Shown: positions 54,566 to 64,000 of the stretch, piece after piece | Layout of the letters: the number at the start of each line of letters is the position of its first letter | Numbering within the stretch: the stretch's first letter is position 1 | Source: Pisaster brevispinus | Lineage: Eukaryota > Echinodermata > Asteroidea > Forcipulatida > Asteriidae | Reading direction: 5' to 3' | NCBI GenBank assembly: GCA_023634235.1 | Contig: JAMKCF010000003.1 | Span: forward strand, 19,934,742-19,998,741 | Length of the DNA: 64,000 nt | Notes under the pieces: model-generated | What the model was told of the DNA's origin: nothing | The model's database searches: none | Seen by the model: only the letters and a program-made list of their open reading frames with translations | Translations under genes and position numbers: made by a program

Positions 54566-56639
54566 TTCAGGAAAGCTGAATATAGGAACTCATGCGACTC
54601 TAGAAACGGGCTACTGTACATTTAGACTAAAGAATGAAGGGCAAAAATGCAATCAGGCATTAATTAGTACCATGTAAAACCTGCCATTTTGAAGACGAGC
54701 TTGACCAATGTCAAAAACTTACAGTTTGGTCAGAACAGCTACATCATGTACTTGTTCAATGTATGCCACTGCGACTTAACTGAACTCGCGCAAACCAATG
54801 ACTCAAGCTCGCTGAAACACGCTTCAGTATAATTTAGATGTACAGGGCAATCCAGCAAACAACATCTCTGCTTCCAACCTCTTCTCTGAAGATCAGAGTC
54901 TTTAAAATGTTCACAATGATAACATTGGCAGTGGCTACAGCCGGTATAAATGCTACATTGAAGAAAATTTGAAATTTTCCAATTCATGAAAACATATCTG
55001 ATATATTGCAGAGGGAGTGCCCCCCCCCCCTCTAAGAAAAAGAGGGGGGGGGAATTACATTCTTCAATGTTGCTATTCAGCCAGTGGCCATCCCCAAAGC
55101 CAAAGTCGAACATGGCCTAATTTTAAAGAACTTGTGAAACTGTCCTGGAAAGGATGTGGGAAGGAGGTTGGAATTTTTTCATATTTTAACTCCAGATGGT
55201 TTTGGTTTTTTTCTTCTTTCTGACCCCCCATTAATAAATAGTCAATATTTGTGAATCAACATGTCTCCTTGTTAGTATACCATCACATGTGACAGAAGGC
55301 ACCGTTATCCGCATGCACATTGTACATAATACATGACACACATACAAGGGTTACTGCTTTGTTGCCAATCAATACAATTTAATATTATTATGCATCTTGT
55401 GTTGTGATCGGGGAGAGTTGCCTTGATGGGAAGGTCCCACGTACATGTAGACATTCTGTAGTTTTTCTGGGAACGGCGACGTAGTGAATTAATTACGTAC
55501 ATGTAGCTCACCACGTAACATTATGGATCTAGTGGGCAGTTTCTTTTTCATATCTGAACACATTTGTGTTGTGTTTTTTTTTTCTGTCGCCTGTATTTGT
55601 TGGTTTAGGCTCTAAAGGAGAACAAGAAACTGCTAATAAATGCGTGTAAATAATGTTTTGTGCTTTAAATTATTGTACTTTGCGGGTCAGTTTACAAAAT
55701 TTGGAAATATCTCATCGCAGATTACTTGGTGGATTTGGATAAGATGCAGATGAGGGGAAGTCTGACCTCATTTTGTGAAACATTGTCAGGGGAAGATAGC
55801 ACAAATTTATCTCAGTTGGGTTTGCTTTACTTTGATGTTCTGTGGGTGTGGTTGAATGCCTGCATCAGAGCTGCCAACTCTCCCTGATTCTGCAGAAAGC
55901 TCCCTGAAAATAAACCAATCTATCCATGTTTAGATGAACAAAGAGTCATCCTAAAAACCATTTCATCACTTGTTAACCTTTAAGCAAAGAAGTTTTCTAT
56001 CTGGAATCAGGGTTAAGGATTTGACTAAATAGGCCTACTGAAAAAATACCAAAATGCAAACCCTCGATTATTCAGTAGTGCACATGTACATAAAACCGTT
56101 AAAATCAGAAACATGTACTGTAAATGTAATTTTCTGCACTGAGTACATGTTAAAATGCTTCGTACCAGCATTTATGCAGATACAAGGATGATCGAGTCCC
56201 AATTTGAAAAAGCTTTCAAGCAGAAAGTAATTGTTATCCAAGTCTTTATATCTGTTAAGCCAAAAAGCATTCATGCAATGCAACCGCTTACAAGCACATG
56301 TACTGTCATACATGGCATAGTGGCAGCAAGCCTATTTTATGCTAAGCATGATTTATTTGTGCTTGCAAATTTATACATGTTTGCAATTTTTTGAAGGCCT
56401 TGTGTATAAAATATGTGCATGTTCCTCAGACATTGTGCATGAAGGTGCAAGTGCTGTTCATTTGTACAGCGTACTTGTTATCATTCTGATTTGTTGAGCA
56501 CACTGGGCTAACATCAGGCCAAAAAGTACATGTGCAATAAACTTTATTAAATTTTTTTTACAATAATACTACTTGACAGTAAAAACATATTAGGGTTCAA
56601 AGAGAAAACACTTTTTTTAAAGATCAAGTTCACAAAAAA

Positions 56640-56820
56640 TTGTAATGTGTAAAACCATTTAGATTGCAAAGTAGAGCTTTAAAAACCAAACATTAACACT
56701 AAGTTTATTAACCCTCAGAGGACCTCATTTCAAGTCGGTGTGCTTCAGTCAAACTTGCAAAATGTGGGTCCAGAATGCCCCACATTTCTGACAAATCCTT
56801 GGCAGATCTTTGATTCTTAT
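56640..56820 (+). repeat. about 200-bp dispersed repeat, copy 2
   Basis: It matches 47270-47480: AAAACCATTTAGATTGCA, CTCATTTCAAGTCGGTGTGC and GGGTCCAGAATGCCCC occur in the same order. Divergence is moderate. Confidence 0.55.
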
Positions 56821-56920
56821 ACACAGTAAAAACAGGAAGTGCAATATAATAGATTTAAGACTAATTTACAAATTCATCTTTTAAATCCATGGATATGTGG
56901 TGTTAAAAACAGTACAGCAA

Positions 56921-57081
56921 AAGGCCTGGAATTACATGGAGGCCATGGCCTCTGTTGCCCCTGGGCTTGGTCCTGGTGCCCCTTCATTAGTTTCCCATAG
57001 ATTTTAAGTTTTCCAATGAAGATGCCCTTTGTGAAATGGAAATGGCCTTGCCCTCTCCAAGATGAAGTTCCAGGCCTAGGA
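56921..57081 (-). repeat. short dispersed repeat with AGGCCTGGAATT ends
   Basis: The left end is AGGCCTGGAATTACATGGAG and the right end GATGAAGTTCCAGGCCTAGG, inverted with respect to each other. The interior has TTGCCCCTGGGCTTGGTCC, TGCCCCTTCATTAG and GAAATGGCCTTGCCCT. This is the most complete copy of the family and suggests a small terminal-inverted-repeat element of about 160 bp. Confidence 0.6.
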
Positions 57082-57542
57082 AACAAGCAGTACCAAACTT
57101 GATGCACAAGAATAAACATGCATCATGTTCATCTGCATATGTACAATGTACATATTACAAACAAAATGCAATATTTTGTATCGTGTAGATGTACTGTAAC
57201 TGGTGCACATAAACTGGCCTGTCATTTCACGTACATGGAGGCACTGGTCCCCACTCTGTCAACCCCTGTGACATTTACGCTCCTCAGCTGGCATTACAAA
57301 TATTGACCCACTGGCTGTCTGGACAAATTGTTACCGCTTCTGCAAATATATGCGGTGGTATATGGTTGGGGAGGATTAGTGTTTTGGGTCAGATGTGAGA
57401 GTGTGTGACTGGAGCAAGTCTACTCCTAAGTGCCAAACAAGTGCCTGCTGGACTGTGTTTTCAATCGTTATCAGTCCACCATGGGATGATGGTCTCAAGA
57501 TGATTGCTCCCCACTCCACCCCACCCTACCAACCTCCCCCCC

Positions 57543-57790
57543 CCAAAAAAAAAAAAAAAACAACAACCAAAAAGTAAATTAATAATAGTAAATAAGTAAA
57601 TAAATCAAATATAAATTAATAAATAAATAAAAAAACTATTAAAAAAATATATATATACTAGAATAATAATAATTAAAAAAATTAATAAACTAAATAAAGT
57701 AAATAAAATAAATGAAATGTATAAAACAAATAAAATGAATAAAATAAATAAATTAAATGAATAAATAATAATAAAAACATTTGTTTAAAT
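57543..57790. repeat. A-run and AAATAA-rich low-complexity tract
   Basis: A C-run is followed by about 18 A's and then some 230 bp of AAATAAATTAATAA-type sequence with almost no G or C. It is simple sequence in syntaxin intron 3. Confidence 0.85.
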
Positions 57791-58609
57791 AAATATATTT
57801 CTTGCTAGATGGAACCAAGAGAACCTTGTATTCAAGGAAAAGTGCCTGTGTGTACGCGCTATGCACGGCTCCAGGCCAATGATGGATTTGTTTACTTTGA
57901 TCTCAGTGAGGGCATTTGCTTGTGACTTCATTCAAAGGGTCCACATAGTATGGGAGACTTTGATGTCCCAAGGCCGAATTTACTGTAAGTGGCAGCTGAC
58001 ATACATACTAAGTTTCACCATTACTCTATGGTTTCACATTTTGACGTTGGGTTGAGTACATTATGCGCACATTTTCGATAATACTTATTTACCTGTTAAG
58101 TCTGTTTCCACGTAATTGTACATTGAATTTGTTGCCTAGATCCAGTTTACATGTAATTCTTGTCCAGTCTTTTTCAATCATGTTTCAATCTAATTCCAGC
58201 CCTTTCCTCAATATGCACTCTCAATTGGACTATGACTCGACAGAGCAAGTCTATTCCTCAACTTCCTATGCACAGTAGACTATAGCCAGTCTAATCCGCA
58301 GTTCTTGTCATGTGTACACATTGGTGTATACTGAAGTATTATGTAGTAGCACCACCCTGTACGGCCTGTACACAAGAAACACCCCGCAGCCTTGCCACTT
58401 AAATTCACACATTAGGAAATGTAATATGCTCCTCTTAGAAATATGAACTTGAGAGATGCCAACACTCTGCGGTATTGTATGTTGTCCGAGAAGCATACTG
58501 CAGCACTGTCGCCGTTTGCCGCTGGTGCGGTGCACTGGAGCACGCTGACATACATTAGCTCACCATGATGGGAATGAATGCGGTGTGATTCTCAGACGTC
58601 GGTACCGTG

Positions 58610-58641
<32 letters not shown>

Positions 58642-58668
58642 AGGGGGAGAGAGAGAGAAGGGGAGAGA
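58610..58668. repeat. (GA)n microsatellite with G-runs
   Basis: About thirteen GA units, interrupted by GGGGGGAGGGGGA, then more GA. It is a polypurine tract able to adopt triplex structure. The arginine/glutamate-rich frames across it are artefacts. Confidence 0.9.
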
Positions 58669-59189
58669 GTTGCCGCATTGGAATGTATTTTTAATTTCAT
58701 CTGCTTGTTATGTGGAGCATACTGTATTTCTAATTCAGTGCTATTGTTGGGTGTTCCCTTTTTCCATTGAATTGGAGTCACTCTATAGTGCATTCATTTA
58801 CATGTGTACAAACACTTTGACAGAATTTTTTTTTTTAAGTGAACCTTATTCCAAATAGAGAAGCCTCATGTTGAAACCAAATCAACAAAAGTCACAAAGA
58901 TATACCCTTTTAAACATTTGTATATAAAATATTTTAAAAAGTGTCTTAGTTAAGGAGGAATTTCCTTCAAGGACAACTCCAGAAAGGTACTTAACTTGTT
59001 CAAATCCATCACAAACATCCTTTTCCACTGTTTCCTCCAAAACTTAGCCCTCCTACATGTACATCCTACAATTGATATCTTTTTCCAGCGAATTACTGAA
59101 CTGTTTGAAACAGTTCAACTACTGAATGCACAAGTTGTGCGTCTGTTGGCACAACTGCACAGAACCAACCACTATACAAATACGTAGTA

Positions 59190-60255
59190 CATACTGAGTA
59201 GATTCTCCATATGAGTGCATTCACTCATAATTGCAGACTGGCATAGTTGATTCATCATTCAATGGATGATATTTAATGAATGGTCAAACAGTAGGGGGTT
59301 AACCTTGTACTGGGTAGATGCATTCACCACATGATATCATAATTGCAGACTGGCATATCATGTAGTTGATTCATCATTCAATGGATGATATTGAATGAAT
59401 GGTCAAACAGTAGGAGGGTTAACCTTGTACTGGGTAGATGCATTCACCACATGATATCATAATTGCAGACTGGCATAGTTGATTCATCATTCAATGGATG
59501 ATATTTAATGAATGGTCAAACAGTAGGGGGTTAACCTTGTACTGGGTAGATGCATTCACCACATGATATCATAATTGCAGACTGGCATATCATGTAGTTG
59601 ATTCATCATTCAATGGATGATATTGAATGAATGGTCAAACAGTAGGAGGGTTAACCTTGTACTGGGTAGATGTATTCACCACATGATATCATAATTCCAG
59701 ACTGGCATAGTTGATTCATCATTCAATCAGTCAATGGATGATATTAAATGAATGGTCAAACAGTAGGAGGGTTGACCTTGTACTGGGTAGATGCATTCAC
59801 CACATGATATCATAATTGCAGACTGGCATAGTTGATTCATCATTCAATGGATGATATTGAATGAATGGTCAAACAGTAGGAGGGTTAACCTTGTACTGGG
59901 TAGATGCATTCACCACATGATATCATAATTCCAGACTGGCATAGTTGATTCATCATTCAATCGTTCAATGGATGATGTTGAATGAATTGTCAAACAGTAG
60001 GAGGGTTGCCCTTGTACTGTGAAGATGCATTCACCACATGATAATAAATTGCAGACAGGTACGCAACACACTGTACAGTTGATCTGTTAAAAACCACAGT
60101 GGATGCTATTGAATAGTCAGAGAGTAGGAGGGTTTGCTGTGTACTGATTAGATGCACTCACCACATGATATGATCAATTTTTGCAAACTGGCAGAGTTGA
60201 TTTATCATTCAAGACCAGAGTGGATGATATTGAATAGAATAAGCTGACAGTAGGA
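59190..60255. repeat. tandem array, about 8.5 units of 112-121 bp, with dimeric order
   Basis: The landmark ACTGGGTAGATGCATTCACC recurs at about 59310, 59430, 59542, 59662, 59783, 59896, 60017 (altered) and 60144 (altered). Units alternate between a short form (GGCATAGTTGATTC) and a long form with an extra 8 bases (GGCATATCATGTAGTTG), and the short-long pair at about 59190-59420 is repeated at about 59422-59650 nearly unchanged. Units decay to the right. No coding frame or transposon terminus was recognised. Confidence 0.93.
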
Positions 60256-61537
60256 GGGTTCAACATGTATTGAAATAATAAGTATACAAAATACATGTAC
60301 ATGTATAGCGACAAGACTCATAAAAAACCCAGCTCTAAGGCATTTTAAACAAATAATTAAGGAAAGAGTTGCAATAAAAACAGACCTGTGAAAACCACTA
60401 TAAAAACAGGAACATTTTGTGATCAAAATCATGTGAAAATGTGTTTAAAATGCCAATAATAATGAAGTCATTAAAAATGTCAAATGCACAGAAAACCTGC
60501 AATCAATCAAAGAATGCTAAAAGGGAAGGTACATGTATACGTTTGGTAATCACTTTTACAATTAATGGCAACAAAATACTTACTGGTTAGAAGTACAGTA
60601 GCTTTCGATATTATTATATAAAGCAATTTGAGAAACTACACTTTTGGAGTAATGTGGAAAATGTAAAAAGAAATCCGTTTTTATGCCCCAAATTTGAATC
60701 TGAGAAGTGCTACCGTCAGACACATTTCTCAGATTGTGTATTCCTATTAGAGATTATTCTTCATATTTTGGACATATTCGCTCCGGTTTTGGGGGCAATA
60801 TCTCAAAAACGTGACCACCTTTTGAATTGCAATTTTCACAGGTTAGTTTACTGTATGTATCTACATTTAAATAGGATTAAAACAATCGAACGGTTCCAAA
60901 AACAAAAGGAGTACCTTGCCTTTAAGAGTGAAACAAGAGCAATGAAACAGACCAGTGTTGTAATTGTATCTTATTCCAATTTTCTCCACAGAACACCTAC
61001 AACATGTAACTCCAAATATCTAATCAGATAATCTGCCATGCGTGCCAGATACCTGGCTGTAGTAAGGGCAAGGCTGTTTTGTTTTCTTTCTCTTTCAGTC
61101 CCTTTCTTCTTTAATTTCAGTTGGCATAAAAAAACCTTGAAAAACACTGTAGAAAGTTTAGTATTCCAGGCTGTTTTTTATTTAGTTCATTTTTTTGTTA
61201 GTAGCAGTATCAAAGTTTCATGACACACTATGCAGTTGAAAAAGTTCAATAAGCACAGTGTATAACGGCCCATGGACCATCCATGGTGTACATTGTCCAT
61301 GTATCATTTGTAATTCAAAGCCTTTCTGGGAATTATATGCATGCACTGCAGTTCATGTTTACACAGTGCCCGCCTGTATGTCAGCAAATCTTGGGTGGAG
61401 CCTTTATGTCCCTACATGTGTGTACGTCTAAATATTTACATTTACAAGCCATTAATGCACCCTAAAATTATCGTGTTTTATTGATTCGCCTTAAAGATTA
61501 TCACCATGGAGTGTGTAGCCACCTTGTGGTTAAAGGG

Positions 61538-61556
61538 TGTGTGTGTGTGTGTGTGC
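61538..61556. repeat. (GT)n microsatellite
   Basis: About nine GT units after AAAGG. Simple repeat. Confidence 0.85.
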
Positions 61557-61904
61557 GTAGAACATCAGATAACCTTAGTGGCAAGTTGCATGTATTATTC
61601 ACGGTCATGCTACCGAATGTCCTAAAAAAAAGGAATGTGCAACTAGATTGCAGTAGATGTGTGCCATATAGAGTTGTGCTAGAGGGTATTTATTTTAGTA
61701 CACATCCAATAGCACAACTAGCGCCAATAACAGAATGGGATGAATAGGAAACGAGACAGTTTTAGATGTGGGAGGAAAACCCCCAGTAGGGAAAAACTTA
61801 CACAATCAGGTGGGACTGAAAACCCAACCCACATTGCAAGGCTCTAGTCTGAGGGTGGGATTCGGACCGGGGTCCAGACAGGAAAAGAAACTGGGCAGTT
61901 CCAC

Positions 61905-62297
61905 GGTGTCGGACGTACATTTCAGACACTTTAACTGAGTGTATTATTACAGTGCTATAGATAAAAGGAATTTTTATTCTGGATAGAGGTATAAGGTAGT
62001 CACTAAAGTTATTTAATTAAGAAATTATCCAGCCACATCTTTTAATGTAGAAGCCACTCGCCCAAAACACCATGGTGTCGGACGTACTCAGAGAAATGCC
62101 TTTTTTTGTAAACCGTTATTTGTATTTCAAACTCTGTGATGTGTTTGAACTTTGATGCAACTTTTTCTTATTTTTGGATTCATTAGACCTCTGTTAATAC
62201 ACTTAATCATAAGACATTTGTTTTTTAAATTTCAAATTTAAGAAACGGCCTTTAATATATGGGTGTCGGACGTACATTTCACAGTGTCGGACGTACC
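61905..62297. repeat. four copies of the 13-bp motif GTGTCGGACGTAC
   Basis: Exact copies begin at about 61907, 62076, 62265 and 62284, all in the same orientation. Two are followed by ATTTC and two preceded by CCA(C/T)G. Such repetition of a CpG-containing 13-mer within 400 bp of AT-rich DNA is not expected by chance. They lie beside a decayed transposon-like coding region (62.5-63.4 kb, minus strand), so they may be subterminal transposase-binding sites. Confidence 0.7.
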
Positions 62298-62539
62298 TGT
62301 ACGAAATTGCATTAAAAAGTAGGTAACAATCAGTTCAAAATTGTACTTTTAGGGGGTTGGTGGCCTAGCATTCATATAAACAGGTCAAGAATACTTAATA
62401 AGTTGGAAAAGATCAAACACAAACTACATACTTTGTATGCTACAGTACATATAGCAATTAAAGAAAATGTATTAAAATTAACGCAAGAATCTTGGACGTA
62501 AAAAGCCGTAAACTTTTACAATACTTGTGTTTCACAGTG

Positions 62540-63420
62540 AATTGTCCCCTATTTCCAGCAAGAATTGGAGGCTCAAGCTTTTGAAGAACATCTTTTCTGG
62601 CACAAAATATGTGATCTTCACATTTTGGCTATTTCCAGTGACTCGGACTTGCGCATGACAATGACATTCACTTTAACATCCACACTACATGTAAGTGTGT
62701 GACCAAAATATCGTACTGCTACCCAGCCACCAATATGCAACTCCATTTTTGTCCCTAAAGTTTATGTGACAAGTTCTGTCTGACTGAGTCAGAGAGTCAT
62801 TGAAGTCAGCATCTTCCTCTTCCTCTAGAACTCTCACCTCTGAATACTGTGTTGAATCTGATGCAGGCCTATCACTTAAAGTGACTTACTAGAAGAAGAG
62901 CTTTCCCTTAGTTTTCACACTAGTAGTTTATGAGTGTTGGGTACTGGAAAAGTTCTGTTAGCAGTGGGTTTCCCAGCATTGTTTTATGCTGTTCAATTAC
63001 AGTTTTTGGTATGAAGTGGATGCAAACATTTGGGTTTCTGTCTACAGCTACTTGGAAGAATGACATTGGTGTCACAGCCTGAGCCTTCCCACTTTGCACA
63101 TACATTGTAACGCCAAACAAAGCGTTTGACAGTTCCCCCTAATCTGTCCACAACACCCTTTCCATGCTGCCATGGGAAGTTGTAAAGAAGGGCCGCACCC
63201 ACCTGAGCTCTATATCAAATTGCTCTTCCCACATGCCAGTTGGAGAAAAGAATTATATGTGCAAATGACTGAAACGAAGCAGAAAACTGTTTGGCTGTTT
63301 TCCAAGTAGAGTTGGGCTTAGCCCATCACCTTTTTAGAGCTACAACAGCCTAACAATGTAGGATAAACATCAGTCCTATCAGTATCATAGTCACCATTAC
63401 AGCCCACCCTTTATACATGT
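62540..63420 (-). pseudogene. decayed transposon-like protein with HGKG..D.LGGTVKR motif
   Basis: On the minus strand, about 63200-63090 encodes LLYNFPWQHGKGVVDRLGG followed by TVKRFVW. The frame then shifts by one and continues (to 62920) as VQSGKAQAVTPMSFFQVAVD, RNPNV and a hydrophobic FIPKTVIEQH stretch. Upstream codons (63400-63200) are broken by stops. I recall an aromatic-x(n)-HGKG-x-D-G-GGT-KR motif from a widespread group of uncharacterised, transposon-like animal proteins with no agreed superfamily, and this stretch fits it. With a frameshift and stops, it is not functional here. The assignment rests on the motif alone. Confidence 0.45.
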
Positions 63421-63507
63421 CTTAAACGCCAAGTTTTTAAAGTATGAGCAAGTCATATCACTTTGATTGCAAATATCGCCCTCTTATAAACATTGCATAT
63501 TGCTCCT

Positions 63508-63542
63508 ACATGTACATACATGTACATACATGTACATGTACT
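63508..63542. repeat. (TACATG)n short tandem repeat
   Basis: Units of TACATGTACA/TACATG repeat over about 35 bp, forming overlapping TACATGTA palindromes. The same palindrome is scattered through the right third of the window. Confidence 0.8.
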
Positions 63543-64000
63543 TCACCTTATTCCTAACATTTGTGGAAGTACTATGATAACAATTAGTTTGTCCGGATAT
63601 GTTTTTTGAAAAGGACGAATAAAAAACTCTTGTAAAATATGCATTCAAATAAGTGGCAACTGGGTGCTGCCATCTTGGTTAAGTCACAATGCCTGTTGAT
63701 CTTGAGAAGTCTGGGCACCAGACTTTAAGTAAAATCAGAACTGCGCAAATCATATGCACAGGGTGACTATTTTGCACAAGGTGCATACGCAGGGCATGCA
63801 TGCTGCGTTCATGCGCACACAACAAGAAAGTGGGCGACGTCAGCACAATGTGTATTTGTGATTTTTCTGTCATCCAAGCGGCAAGATATTCACGATACAA
63901 AGGTGGCATTGCTCAGTCGCCACGTATTTGAGCATACAATTTTTACTAGGGTACATACATGTACGTCACACTGTTATATTAAGGAATTAATCGCTTGGTA

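Larger units (their letters stand above)
47908..64000 (+). other. syntaxin intron 3 (as far as visible), repeat-rich, no further exon found
   Basis: After the exon 3 donor (GAGA-GTAAGT at 47907/47908) I found no match to the next expected syntaxin exon (the KTKEELEELM...KLK segment) on the plus strand up to the window end. The stretch is filled by a 235-bp tandem duplication, nested DNA transposons (50080-51900), MITE copies, a 21-bp minisatellite, (GA)n and (GT)n runs, an AAATAA-rich tract, a 120-bp tandem array and a decayed transposon coding region. Open frames here, including one of 171 codons at 53535-54050, show no domain and are not called as genes. Confidence 0.65.

Noticed and set aside
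58585..58793. Arg/Glu-rich and Ser/Leu-rich frames
   Set aside because: Artefacts of a (GA)n microsatellite.
59080..59190. Exon-like stretch after TTTTTCCAG encoding a helix-like RITELFETVQLLNAQV
   Set aside because: Heptad-like look but no match to the syntaxin Habc or SNARE helices, and no good donor at its end before the tandem array.
62560..62700. Possible further syntaxin or cellular exon after a CCAG acceptor
   Set aside because: No match to any syntaxin segment; the region fits better as part of a decayed minus-strand transposon.

Overview
The window is nuclear DNA of an invertebrate deuterostome, most likely an ambulacrarian and probably an echinoderm. The evidence is AT-rich sequence, GT-AG introns of about 0.3 to 8 kb, very high conservation of the encoded proteins with vertebrate orthologues, and dense short transposon debris (tRNA-derived SINEs, MITE-like inverted-repeat elements, foldbacks). 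The class within the echinoderms cannot be fixed from sequence reading alone. No bacterial operon, CRISPR array or rRNA gene is visible.

Four real protein genes were reconstructed. DNAJC30 (minus strand, 6046-6696, single exon) encodes a mitochondrial J-domain membrane protein. BUD23 (plus, ten coding exons, 8135-18879, 283 aa) encodes the 18S rRNA m7G methyltransferase. It lies head-to-head with DNAJC30, with 1.4 kb between them. RAN (plus, six coding exons, 24105-33915, 231 aa) encodes the nuclear-transport GTPase. A syntaxin-1 type gene (plus, first three coding exons at 39660-39689, 46812-46892 and 47808-47907) continues beyond the right edge of the window, so the last 16 kb is most simply read as its intron 3.

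The gene order is the most informative signal. In human, DNAJC30-BUD23-STX1A are neighbours on 7q11.23, whereas RAN is next to STX2 on 12q24.33. The window holds DNAJC30-BUD23-RAN-syntaxin in one block, which looks like the arrangement before vertebrate genome duplication and reciprocal loss. The genes do not form a pathway. The linkage looks ancestral rather than functional, apart from a possible shared promoter between DNAJC30 and BUD23.

Layout: 1-6045 is gene-poor and repeat-bearing, with a possible exon end at the left edge. 6046-18879 holds DNAJC30/BUD23. 18880-24090 is intergenic, with a cleanly inserted hAT-type MITE (20128-20449, 8-bp target duplication). 24091-33976 is RAN, with several mobile elements in its introns, including a 1.35-kb hAT-like element with a transposase fragment. 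33977-39659 is intergenic. 39660-64000 is the 5' part of the syntaxin gene, with large introns full of SINEs, MITEs, a nested transposon pair, a 120-bp tandem array (about 59.2-60.25 kb) and a decayed transposon-like coding region (62.5-63.4 kb) beside four copies of a 13-bp motif.
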